NCBI GenBank assembly: GCA_019658985.1
Contig: JAIFWS010000001.1
Location: forward strand, 1 to 31,110
Direction of reading: 5' to 3'
From: Candidatus Parcubacteria bacterium
GTDB lineage: Bacteria; Patescibacteriota; Minisyncoccia; Minisyncoccales; Staskawiczbacteraceae
Length of the DNA stretch: 31,110 nt
Below the pieces are notes generated by a model, which saw only the letters and a list, made by a program, of their open reading frames with translations, ran no database searches and was not told where the DNA came from. The stretch's first letter is position 1. Every line of letters begins with the position of its first letter. This document shows, piece by piece, positions 8,845 through 15,941 of this stretch. The position numbers and the translations under genes are program-made.

Positions 8845-8872
8845 ATTATAGTTTATGTGCAGCATCTGTCAA
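8845..8872 (-). promoter_or_regulatory. Promoter of trmB-glmS
   Basis: On the minus strand TTGACA (8867-8872) and TATAAT (8845-8850) are both perfect, with a 16-base spacer. The predicted start coincides with the chosen trmB ATG. Confidence 0.75.
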
Positions 8873-8910
8873 TTTTTTTTCTACAATATTTGTGGATAAT
8901 ATTTTGCAGC

Positions 8911-8940
8911 AATAAAAAATCCCTTCTTTACAAAGGGATT
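8911..8940 (-). terminator. Terminator of array 1 transcript
   Basis: AATCCCTT/AAGGGATT stem with a 7-base loop, followed by TTTT on the minus strand. It sits between array 1 and the trmB promoter. No protein gene reads into it from the right, so its only obvious client is a minus-strand transcript of the array. Confidence 0.75.
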
Positions 8941-8954
8941 ATTGAAGCCTTAAC

Positions 8955-10521
8955 GACGGACTACTCCGCCCCTCGGTTCAAGATGAGGCGCTATGCACCA
9001 CCATGCCGGACGTTGTAATAATGACGGAATACTCCGCCCATCGCGCAGACTAACTAAAGAGCGGGACACCTGAGCAAACTAAACCGAAGGTAGGCAGATT
9101 AATGGCGGATAACTCCGCCCATCGCATCGTGACGCGATACTAGACGATACCGTGCGGAAGCATGAGTATCCTTAAAGACGGCGCACGCCGTCGGACAGCG
9201 GGACACACCGACAGCGGAGAGAGTCGTACAAAACCTAGCTCAGCTCTGTTGTCATGGCGGCATACACCACCCACGACTAGGCAAAAGAGCGCTTTACCAG
9301 ACATTGCCACACGACACGAAAGCTCATCGACAGCGGAGTACTCCGCTCATCCACTATACTGGCACTAGGACTGGCTTCACCTCACAAGACCGTGACTTCA
9401 TAGCGGAATACTCCGCTCGCTCACTATACCGGCGCTAGAACTGACTTTACCTCGCAAGGCCATAACTACTCCGCCAGGCGCCAGGCAACAGTAGGCTCGA
9501 CATTACGTGAGCAGACCACAGGATAACCATTCCCTTGACGGTTTACACCGCCCCGGAACTAGCATTACCTCACTCCGCCTAGCTTAGCTCGACGGATGCA
9601 CAGGAGAATTCATGGCAGAGTACTCTGCCGGGCGTGAAGCGCGGGAGAAGATTGCGGCACCGTGACAGACTTAACCAAGATTTATGGCGGAGTACTCCGC
9701 CCAATACCTGACCAAGCCCGATCTTGCTAGACCTGGCCTTGCCAAATAATAGCGGCGTACGCCGCCCGTAACTTAGAGACGCGTGAGGTCGCAAAGCGAC
9801 AGTTGACTACACGGGACGATACCGCAGCCAATGCATGGCGGAATACTCCGCCCCGAACAAGAACATAGCGGATCGCAGTAAACCATGCCGATTCACAGCT
9901 TGCTCTTGCTTTCATGGCGGCGTACGCCGCCCTTCAAACTAAGTTACCATGAGCTAGGGTACCTTGCCTAATCGCGGCGGATTACTCCGCCCGGCAAAAC
10001 TAACGTGCAGTTGGCTACTCCACGTTACAAGAATACCACGACGGCATACGCCGCCAGAAAAGATACCTGGCTTGACTCCGCGCCACTAAACCTAACCTAA
10101 TCATGACGGAATACTCCGCCCGATACTGTGGCTTAACCCACTGCACCATAATGAGGTAAACCCCATTAATGGCGGAGTACTCCGCCCGACAATCACAATG
10201 TACGGTTGACTGCCATGTGTCGCCAGATAGGTAACGACGGAATACTCCGCCGCGCATGTCGGGTTACGCCACGATACGTTGGCGCACACCGCCTTGAATT
10301 GCATAACGGAATACTCCGCTCAGAAGCCGGGTAGACTCCGCCTTAGGAAGCTTAGCTCCACCCCACCAAATATAACGACGACATACGCCGCCGTGCATGC
10401 AGCACTAAGCTGGATCACACGCCATCGGACCTTGCCATTAACGGCGGATCACTCCACCCGCTAGCTAGCTCCAAGCTACTGCGCGTTGCCTAACTAAATA
10501 TCGACAGCGGATTACTCCGCT
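8955..10521 (-). repeat. Array 1: 23 imperfect palindromes GRCGGANTACTCCGCC
   Basis: Unit starts: 8955, 9023, 9104, 9177, 9256, 9332, 9402, 9460 (right half only), 9538, 9614, 9686, 9751, 9837, 9916, 9976, 10040, 10105, 10171, 10236, 10305, 10377, 10443, 10506. Each unit is 16 bp, spaced 58-86 bp start to start. On the plus strand the left flank usually ends AT or AC and the right flank usually begins with C. Stem changes are often paired: 9614 has GGCAGA with TCTGCC, 9332 and 9402 have AGCGGA with TCCGCT, 9538 has GGT with ACC. Spacers are about 45-65 bp and mostly unrelated, except those after 9332 and 9402, which are diverged copies of one another. No open frame runs through the array. Confidence 0.9.
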
Positions 10522-10565
10522 CTTCACTGAACAAACACGCAACTAAGACGTAGCCCGCAACGGGC

Positions 10566-10614
10566 CGCCTTAAGTTATAGCACTTGCATATTCCAAATAA
10601 TATAACTTAAGGCG
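10566..10614. promoter_or_regulatory. 14-bp perfect inverted repeat over the array 1 promoter
   Basis: Arms CGCCTTAAGTTATA (10566-10579) and its exact complement (10601-10614) flank a 21-base centre. The repeat overlaps the -10 of the array 1 promoter and covers the predicted start site, the position of an operator or a 5' RNA hairpin. A small GCCCG-CAA-CGGGC hairpin abuts it at 10553-10565. Confidence 0.6.
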
Positions 10615-10627
10615 ATTTCTTAATCAA
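10599..10627 (-). promoter_or_regulatory. Predicted promoter of array 1
   Basis: TTGATT (10622-10627), 17 bases, TATATT (10599-10604) on the minus strand, located between the helicase terminator and the first array unit. It matches the architecture of the array 2 promoter. Confidence 0.6.
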
Positions 10628-10642
10628 ATAAGAAATCTAATA

Positions 10643-10682
10643 AAAATCACGGAGCCGAAGACATTGCTGTACTTCGGCGCCG
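10643..10682 (-). terminator. Terminator of the helicase gene
   Basis: GCCGAAG/CTTCGGC stem extended by CGG/CCG across one mismatch, then ATTTTTA on the minus strand, 26 bases past the helicase stop. Confidence 0.75.
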
Positions 10683-10707
10683 CGATCATTTGTCTACCCA
10701 GGCCTGC

Positions 10708-12648
10708 TCAGTCGACGAGCAGATCCTCGGCCTCCCCGAGACACTCTTCCAGATCCCGGTCGCCGATGTAGACGCCGTGGGCCTGCAACTCCGGCGGCAG
10801 GTTGTGGAAAACGAGTTCCCGGAACCCTTCGGACATCAGCAGAGACACACCCTTGCAATCCTTGCTTCGGATGTTACGGCCGAGAGCCTGGAGAGTCTGC
10901 AGGACAACGCGCGCCCTCGTCCGAACCCAAGCCCCCTTTCCATAGCGCTGTTGTTCGAATTGCGCAACCGCACTCTCCGGATCGGGATACCCCGGGCGCA
11001 GGAGCCACAGCGCACCAGCTAGACCGTCCGGCAAATCCAAGCCCGTGCCGTAGTGCGCCATGCACCCGATCAGCACTTGGCCCTGCCCGTCCTTGAAGAG
11101 TCGCGCGGCCTCCTTAGCCGGCATGTGACCGTTATAGGTCACGACTTCCAGACCCGCTTGTTCACAGAACGCGATACACTGTTCACGTTCTTTGTTCGAC
11201 ACCAGGAGCACGAGGCTACGGATGTCTTGCTCAGCCAGGCGTGCGCAGCCATTGGCGATGGCTCGCAACGTTCTCCGTTTTTTCTTCCCTGACATGTCCT
11301 GCTTGCGCGAGAGATCGTCCACGTCGCAAGGCACCATGATGCGACGGTTGGTCGCCGGGAATGGCGACGGAGCCGAGTGCATCTGCAGGCGCAGACCCGT
11401 TTCGTAGCGGAAGTGGTCGGCGTTTTGGCCGATCGTGGCCGAGAAGCAGAGGGTGGTGGGAGGAGCCAGCCTCTTGATGATCAGGCCAGCCACGTAATGG
11501 CAGTGGAGCCTGAGCAGATACTCGACTCTTTCCCTTCCCTTCTTGATCTGGAAGAACGAACAGGTGTAGTTGAGCGGCCGACGGATGACTTCGTCGTCAT
11601 CGTTCTTCACCGGGATGCCAAACCTCATCGTATGGCCATATCGCCGGAGATCCCGCGTCAGGCGTTCCAGATCCCTGACAGCACGGAAGTCGGTTGGCAT
11701 TTTGAGATGCCCCGCCTCGATCGCTGCCCGTCTTCTCTCGCCCTCAATGATACCGGGTTCGATTTCATCGAGGATTTCTAGTAGCTTCTCAATCTGGTCA
11801 CCCTCGAGCAGATACTCCCGATCGGGTTGCCGATCCTCGCTGTGGGCAATCTCATTCATTGCTTCCAAGAAACGCCTCAGGATCGGCGCTTCCGGTGCGT
11901 GAATGCGTTCGAGAAGGGCGATCGCCTGGCTGACGTGGTAGTTACTGATCGTGTAACTCAACGTGTAGCGGATGACATCCGGCCACTGGTGAGCTTCGTC
12001 AACGATCAGCACTGGCACGCGGCCGTAGGCGGTCTGATACACGTCGCCATCCTGCTTGTTGCCAAACAGCATGATGTACGTGTAGGCGGACATGGTCATG
12101 ACGACGATGCCGCCACCTTTCTTGGCTTCGTAGGTCTGTTGGTAGTACGGACAAGGAACCGCGGACGGATCCTTGACTTGGCCGGTCTTCTGATCAACGT
12201 AGTGCGGACAGTTCTTGTGGAACATGTACGGCACTTCGTCAACGCGCGGCACATCCGGATTGGCGGCCAGCACGGGCAACTCGTGCCGCTGGACCGGGTT
12301 TTTCGGCTCTTCCTCGAAGCCCTCGTGGGCCCAAGGACAGACGTGGTCATGTTGACCGAAGACCACCCGCACATCGGGATGCTCTTCCTTGATCTGCGCG
12401 ACCACTGCCCGGGACGGCGCGATCCACACAACCGTCTCGCCCGGTTCCAGTTTGCTCAGGGCATACGAGGCGGCAGCATATTCCAGCGCCGTCTTGCCCG
12501 TCCCCGTTGGAAGCTGCTGAAGCCACTTCCCCTCCGCCAACGCCCGCATCGCATCCCGTTGAATGGGACGCGGAACAGTGATTTTGTCGGTGAGGGGGAA
12601 ATGGGACAATAGCCCCGGCGTGTCGAACTTCAATCTGTCCGTCGGCAT
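10708..12648 (-). CDS. XPD/DinG-like superfamily 2 DNA helicase
   Basis: This is a 646-residue predicted ATP-dependent helicase. Visible motifs: Walker A QLPTGTGKT (about 45-53), DEAH box VDEAHQW (216-222), motif III-like LCFSATIG, a helicase C-terminal region and motif VI QALGRNIRSKD. Cysteines at 104 (HVCPW), 147 (NCPHY) and 166 (PCPYY) fall between motifs I and II, where XPD, FancJ and DinG bind a 4Fe-4S cluster; only three are obvious, so the cluster may be altered. It is far richer in GC than host genes and is preceded by a good Shine-Dalgarno (GGGAGGAG). It sits alone between arrays 1 and 2 with its own promoter and terminator. A role on the neighbouring arrays is speculation. Confidence 0.88.
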   Translation of the reverse strand: MPTDRLKFDTPGLLSHFPLTDKITVPRPIQRDAMRALAEGKWLQQLPTGTGKTALEYAAASYALSKLEPGETVVWIAPSRAVVAQIKEEHPDVRVVFGQHDHVCPWAHEGFEEEPKNPVQRHELPVLAANPDVPRVDEVPYMFHKNCPHYVDQKTGQVKDPSAVPCPYYQQTYEAKKGGGIVVMTMSAYTYIMLFGNKQDGDVYQTAYGRVPVLIVDEAHQWPDVIRYTLSYTISNYHVSQAIALLERIHAPEAPILRRFLEAMNEIAHSEDRQPDREYLLEGDQIEKLLEILDEIEPGIIEGERRRAAIEAGHLKMPTDFRAVRDLERLTRDLRRYGHTMRFGIPVKNDDDEVIRRPLNYTCSFFQIKKGRERVEYLLRLHCHYVAGLIIKRLAPPTTLCFSATIGQNADHFRYETGLRLQMHSAPSPFPATNRRIMVPCDVDDLSRKQDMSGKKKRRTLRAIANGCARLAEQDIRSLVLLVSNKEREQCIAFCEQAGLEVVTYNGHMPAKEAARLFKDGQGQVLIGCMAHYGTGLDLPDGLAGALWLLRPGYPDPESAVAQFEQQRYGKGAWVRTRARVVLQTLQALGRNIRSKDCKGVSLLMSEGFRELVFHNLPPELQAHGVYIGDRDLEECLGEAEDLLVD

Positions 12649-12766
12649 ACACTCCTCCCGCTAATAGAGTGGTTGGCTGTCTCCGTTGATTCGAGGATGT
12701 CCGTGCTAATTATCAAAGGTCTTCATCGCTGGACTCGCCCTAGGGCAGGTCTAACGAAGCGCGCTT

Positions 12767-12795
12767 AATTTAACATCAAAAATATCCTTTGTCAA
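12767..12795 (-). promoter_or_regulatory. Promoter of the helicase gene
   Basis: TTGACA (12790-12795), 17 bases ending TGT (extended -10), then TAAATT (12767-12772) on the minus strand. It lies in an AT-rich linker and leaves a leader of about 110 bases containing a GCCCTAGGGC palindrome. Confidence 0.7.
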
Positions 12796-12835
12796 TTGAT
12801 TATTATTGTTATAAAAATCCCTGTTTTATACAAAC

Positions 12836-12860
12836 AAAAAGACAGCCTGTAAGAGCTGTC
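12836..12860 (-). terminator. Terminator of array 2 transcript
   Basis: GACAGC/GCTGTC stem with 8-base loop followed by TTTTT on the minus strand. It lies 11 bases left of the last array 2 unit, with no protein gene reading into it. Confidence 0.7.
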
Positions 12861-12870
12861 TAGAATCAAT

Positions 12871-13710
12871 GACGGAATACTCCGCCCTAAGTGCGGGTGC
12901 GACTTTCCAGGCCGTAGAGGAGGCCGCGGCGACTAACTCTGCCCGATAATAACGGTGTACACCGTCCACAGCGGCAAGGCGCGCTAGCGGGATTCACGAA
13001 ACTCTGCGCTGAGTAATAGCGGATTACTCCGCCCAAAAGGACGTGGCGTGATACGATAAGGGACCACACCCTGGCAAGCCCAATCGATGGCGGAATACTC
13101 CGCCCGATACACTAACTTGGCACGCCCTACTTAACCCAACCTTGGCAAAGATCCATGGCAGAATACTCTGCCGACTGCTCCAGGCCGCTTTGGCGGACCA
13201 GACGCCACGATGCTTTACCCCGGTCTCATCAGCATGACGATCTACATCGCCGCTAACCCGAGTTCTAAGCTGGTTGACGTTACTCTACCGAGCCTCAATC
13301 ATGGCGGCTACGCCGCCCGGCACCAAGGGTTGCCGTACGGCACTTAACTGCACGTAGTATTCATGGCGGAATACTCCACCGGGCAAGTAGACGTGGAAGA
13401 TATTACGACACCGTACGTCAAATCATGGCGGTCGACGCCGCCCGGTACTCGATCCTGCGTTAGCTGACATTGCTCTGGCATGAATATTGGCGAACTACTT
13501 CGCCGGATAGCGCTGAGTAGGAAATCCTGGAGTACTACACGTTACAGCACGCCACGACGTCTAACGACGGAATACTCCGCCCCTAAACCTACTAAGAAGG
13601 AGGGAGCTACGCCATACTAGGTAACGGCGACGTACATCGCCCGAGAGGTGGCTCAGCAATGCCTTAAGATGCTTTACTCAACCCCAAGAATCATGACGGA
13701 CTACTCCGTC
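12871..13710 (-). repeat. Array 2: 13 palindrome units
   Basis: Unit starts: 12871, 12951, 13018, 13089, 13157, 13236, 13303 (15 bp, three-base loop), 13365, 13427, 13489, 13566, 13626, 13695. A degenerate copy lies at 12928. Spacing is 60-80 bp. Paired stem changes include 13157 (GGCAGA with TCTGCC), 13489 (GGCGAA with TTCGCC), 13236 (GACGAT with ATCGCC) and 13695 (GACGGA with TCCGTC). Spacers show no ORF of note and no clear similarity to each other. Confidence 0.88.
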
Positions 13711-13784
13711 CGCAAGTGTACTTAATCCTGGTGGACTAAACCGTAGCTAAGGGAAATGTCAAAGAACCTATCCAATGAATTCCC

Positions 13785-13813
13785 AATGTAACACAAAACC
13801 TCCTACAAATCAA
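13785..13813 (-). promoter_or_regulatory. Predicted promoter of array 2
   Basis: TTGATT (13808-13813), 17 bases ending TGT, TACATT (13785-13790) on the minus strand, in the AT-rich linker between the array 3 terminator and the first array 2 unit. Confidence 0.65.
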
Positions 13814-13821
13814 TTTCGCCA

Positions 13822-13854
13822 AAATAAAAAAGGACAGCGTTTGACGACTGTCCT
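13822..13854 (-). terminator. Terminator of array 3 transcript
   Basis: AGGACAG/CTGTCCT stem, extended by CG/CG with one bulged base, followed by TTTTTTATTTT on the minus strand. It resembles the array 2 terminator (shared GACAG/CTGTC stem). Confidence 0.75.
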
Positions 13855-13867
13855 ATGAACTTGTAAT

Positions 13868-14663
13868 AGCGGCTATGCCGCCCTTTGAGATAAGCTGCTT
13901 TAGTTTACCCAGCTGCATCATACCCAATAATGACGGATTACTCCGCCCGTAACGCCGAACCGTCCTACCTGACGCTACTCAAGAGAAATGACTAATGACG
14001 GATTACTCCGCCCATCGAAGAGCAGGATACGACAGCTGGCAGAACCCCACCATACGTTATCAATGACGGATTACTCCGCCCTGCACCGGGACTAATTACG
14101 CAGCACGATACGCCACGATGGCACTTGCCTAACAGCGGCGTACGCCGCCCAAGACCGGACACGAGGCTTGCTTAACTGTAGTAAGCTTTACCTAACCGCA
14201 GCAGGTCGATGACGGTCTACGCCGCCGGTAAGGTAAGTCGGTGGTGGTGCGCGAAGCTTCACTAGCGCGCAACCTGACTCAACTTTATCATAACAGCGGA
14301 CTACTCCGCCCTCTACAATGGCTTACTTACGATGAGGTGAACTACGCTTTACTAAAACTTCATGGCGGACTACTCCGCCCAAAGATGTGCGCAACAGCGA
14401 CACGCTCGGGCTCGCTGCGCCATGGTAAATTCATCGATGGCGGACTACTCCGCCCGAAAACTTGCTGAGGGCGGGTGCGCCTAACTCAACACAACACCAC
14501 CGAATCGTTGGCGAAATACTCCGCCGGACAAGCTGGTATTCCGCGATTTACTGCACGGAACGTTGCAGAGCTTGAGCACCGTAATGGCGGACTACTCCGC
14601 CCCGTACGAATAACTACTGAATGGAACTATGCCCTGGCTAAAACCATGACGGTTTACACCGCC
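13868..14663 (-). repeat. Array 3: 12 palindrome units
   Basis: Unit starts: 13868 (15 bp), 13932, 13997, 14065, 14134, 14211, 14295, 14364, 14439, 14510, 14586, 14648, spaced 62-84 bp. Units 13932, 13997 and 14065 are identical (GACGGATTACTCCGCC); 14648 carries the paired change GGT with ACC. A possible degenerate copy (14774-14789) lies beyond the terminator of the next gene. Short ORFs here simply read through repeats (MAEYSA- or GGLLRP-like peptides) and are not believed to be genes. Confidence 0.88.
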
Positions 14664-14716
14664 CGGTAACCTGCAACGGAGAAGTCAACTCTACGTAACC
14701 AAGCCGAATCATCAGG

Positions 14717-14766
14717 CAAAAAAAATCGCAGAACCAGCACACATTCCTGTGTGTCCGGCCCTGCGA
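14717..14766 (-). terminator. Terminator of the 14807-15733 gene
   Basis: TCGCAG/CTGCGA outer stem with an inner ACACA/TGTGT stem, followed by eight T residues on the minus strand. Confidence 0.75.
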
Positions 14767-14806
14767 CCCTAACGACGGTTGAACCCGCCTTTTGTTCGCC
14801 GAAACA

Positions 14807-15733
14807 TCACGACACCGGCTCGACCCCGAAGGCATCGAGCGTGTACTTGGGCTTGCGGCCCGGACGGTATTCGGTCTTGGGGTTGCGTTGAGCCTTGGCC
14901 AGGTTCGAGAACCTGACCCGTTGACCTTGGCCCAGGTAGCGCAGCCGGGGGCTCGGCGGCGCCTCCGTCCAGTGCACCCGCGCCCAGCCCTGAGCGGTGA
15001 CGATCTTGCCCATGTTGCGGGCATCGTGCCAGCTCTCCACCATCCCTTCGTTGCGCCGGAGCCCGTCGATACTCGGCTCAGGCGGAAAGAGGGTGTCGGG
15101 GGCGGGAATCAGCGGCAGTCCCTCGGGAGCGAGATTCACCAGAACCGTTCCCAGGTGCTTGTGTTTGCCGACGCCCGGAAAACAGAGTCTGCCCTTGTAC
15201 CCGGAACAGGCCAGCAGGTCCTGTCGGCGCTGCACCGTCAGGAAGAACTGCCTACCCTGGCTGATGACGGCCACCTCCCACACGTGCACATGGCCGGTCA
15301 GCCTTCCTGCCAGCCGCACGTACTGGCCGAGGCACAGCGTGTTAGCCGGATAGGAGGTCTTGTTGAGGAGAGGACCATCGTAGGCGAAGAGATCCAGGCC
15401 GAAGCGGGATCCGAAGACGACGCCCTCGGAGTCCTTGTCGCGACTCGACAAGAAATCGAAGCGCCGCTTCTGCTTGGCGTGGGCCTCTTCGTAGCCCTCC
15501 TCATTCAATTGGGGGATGTCATCCGGGTCACGGTTCCAGTCCTTCTGGGGCAGGAAGTTATCATCTCCCGTCCGGAAGAACGCGACCGTCCAGTCGGCGT
15601 CGTCGGCCACCTCGGCCAGGATCGTCACCGATCCGGAAGCCAAGTCTCCGACGTAGCCGTCTGCTTCGGGCGCCACGAGGTCTTTTTCGTGATAGACCTC
15701 CACAGCAACGCCCGGGATCTGGTAAACGCTCAT
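14807..15733 (-). CDS. Unknown high-GC protein, possible C-terminal OB/cold-shock-like domain
   Basis: I do not recognise this 308-residue protein. It is soluble, with no signal peptide or membrane helix, rich in aromatic residues and Asp. The last 70 residues (start MGKIVTAQGWARVHW, later LGQGQRVRFSN, then KYTLDAFGVEPVS) have the strand pattern of an OB-fold/cold-shock domain: a G-x-A-x-V core, a 'GQ-V-F' strand and a hydrophobic last strand. That suggests nucleic-acid binding, but it is a weak reading. GC is much higher than in host genes. It has its own promoter (15803-15831), a Shine-Dalgarno (AAAGGA) and a terminator, and is divergent from the gene at 15942. Confidence 0.7.
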   Translation of the reverse strand: MSVYQIPGVAVEVYHEKDLVAPEADGYVGDLASGSVTILAEVADDADWTVAFFRTGDDNFLPQKDWNRDPDDIPQLNEEGYEEAHAKQKRRFDFLSSRDKDSEGVVFGSRFGLDLFAYDGPLLNKTSYPANTLCLGQYVRLAGRLTGHVHVWEVAVISQGRQFFLTVQRRQDLLACSGYKGRLCFPGVGKHKHLGTVLVNLAPEGLPLIPAPDTLFPPEPSIDGLRRNEGMVESWHDARNMGKIVTAQGWARVHWTEAPPSPRLRYLGQGQRVRFSNLAKAQRNPKTEYRPGRKPKYTLDAFGVEPVS

Positions 15734-15802
15734 TGGCGAAACCGTCCTTTCTTTTCAAGGTGCACTTATTGCCCGCCGACATAGCGAGCTTCAGATAGAT
15801 TG

Positions 15803-15831
15803 CTCCTATCATATAAATTATCACTTGTCAA
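15803..15831 (-). promoter_or_regulatory. Promoter of the 14807-15733 gene
   Basis: TTGACA (15826-15831), 17 bases ending TGA, TAGGAG on the minus strand. The -10 is weak but has the TGN extension. It lies back to back with the divergent promoter at 15841-15869, ten bases apart, with the same layout. Confidence 0.55.
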
Positions 15832-15840
15832 TTAATTGCG

Positions 15841-15869
15841 TTGACAGACGGAACATAGTATGTTAGCCT
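15841..15869 (+). promoter_or_regulatory. Promoter of the 15942-16877 gene
   Basis: TTGACA (15841-15846), 17 bases ending TGT, TAGCCT (15864-15869). Same architecture as its divergent neighbour. Confidence 0.55.
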
Positions 15870-15879
15870 CAAAACCAGT

Positions 15880-15917
15880 TTCAGGATGAATGTCTGGCGA
15901 CGCCAGCGAATCCTGAA
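15880..15917 (+). promoter_or_regulatory. Structured 5' leader hairpin
   Basis: TTCAGGAT (15880-15887) pairs with ATCCTGAA (15910-15917), enclosing a CTGGCG-A-CGCCAG palindrome (15894-15906). It lies between the promoter and the Shine-Dalgarno of the gene at 15942. It may be a binding site or an RNA control element. Confidence 0.5.
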
Positions 15918-15941
15918 TAGCACCTAGCACCGGGAGAACCT

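Larger units (their letters stand above)
8911..10592 (-). ncRNA. Predicted periodic-hairpin RNA 1
   Basis: The start is predicted from the TTGATT-N17-TATATT promoter at 10599-10627 and the end from the terminator at 8911-8940, giving about 1.7 kb. In this orientation the repeat reads GGCGGA-GUAN-UCCGYC, a six-pair hairpin with a GUAN tetraloop. The frequent A-C mismatches of the plus strand become G-U wobbles. No coding potential was found. Transcription is inferred, not observed. Confidence 0.6.
12836..13778 (-). ncRNA. Predicted periodic-hairpin RNA 2
   Basis: Bounded by the TTGATT-N17-TACATT promoter (13785-13813) and the terminator at 12836-12860, about 0.94 kb. Same hairpin design as RNA 1. 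Transcription is inferred from these signals only. Confidence 0.6.
13822..14700 (-). ncRNA. Predicted periodic-hairpin RNA 3
   Basis: The left end is set by the terminator at 13822-13854. The right end is less sure: only a weak TTGCCT-N16-TACGTA is visible near 14690-14717, so the RNA may instead come from read-through of the gene at 14807-15733. Hairpin design as in RNAs 1 and 2. Confidence 0.5.

Noticed and set aside
9162..10464. Short ORFs inside array 1 (61-80 codons, several with EYSA-like peptides)
   Set aside because: The shared peptide is only the palindrome translated; frames are inconsistent from unit to unit, have no ribosome sites, and overlap on both strands.
11827..12612. 261-codon plus-strand ORF opposite the helicase
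   Set aside because: A shadow of high-GC coding DNA; the minus frame has full helicase motifs, a promoter and a terminator.
8955..14663. CRISPR arrays
   Set aside because: Repeats are 16 bp and degenerate, spacing varies from 57 to 86 bp, repeats covary rather than stay identical, and no cas gene is present.
8955..14663. Integron attC cassette array
   Set aside because: No integrase gene, no conserved RYYYAAC/GTTRRRY boxes at fixed positions around the palindromes, and the intervals are too short to be gene cassettes.
14241..14669. ORFs in array 3 with repeated GGLLRP peptides
   Set aside because: They come from translating ATGGCGGACTACTCCGCCC repeats; spacing is not a multiple of three throughout and no start signal is present.
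14774..14789. A further array unit (GACGGTTGAACCCGCC) downstream of the 14807 gene
   Set aside because: Poor central match and one mispair, beyond the array 3 boundary; kept only as a possible degenerate relic.
14792..15784. 330-codon plus-strand ORF opposite 14807-15733
   Set aside because: No ribosome site; it would run into the terminator and promoter of the minus-strand gene, whose own signals agree with the minus frame.
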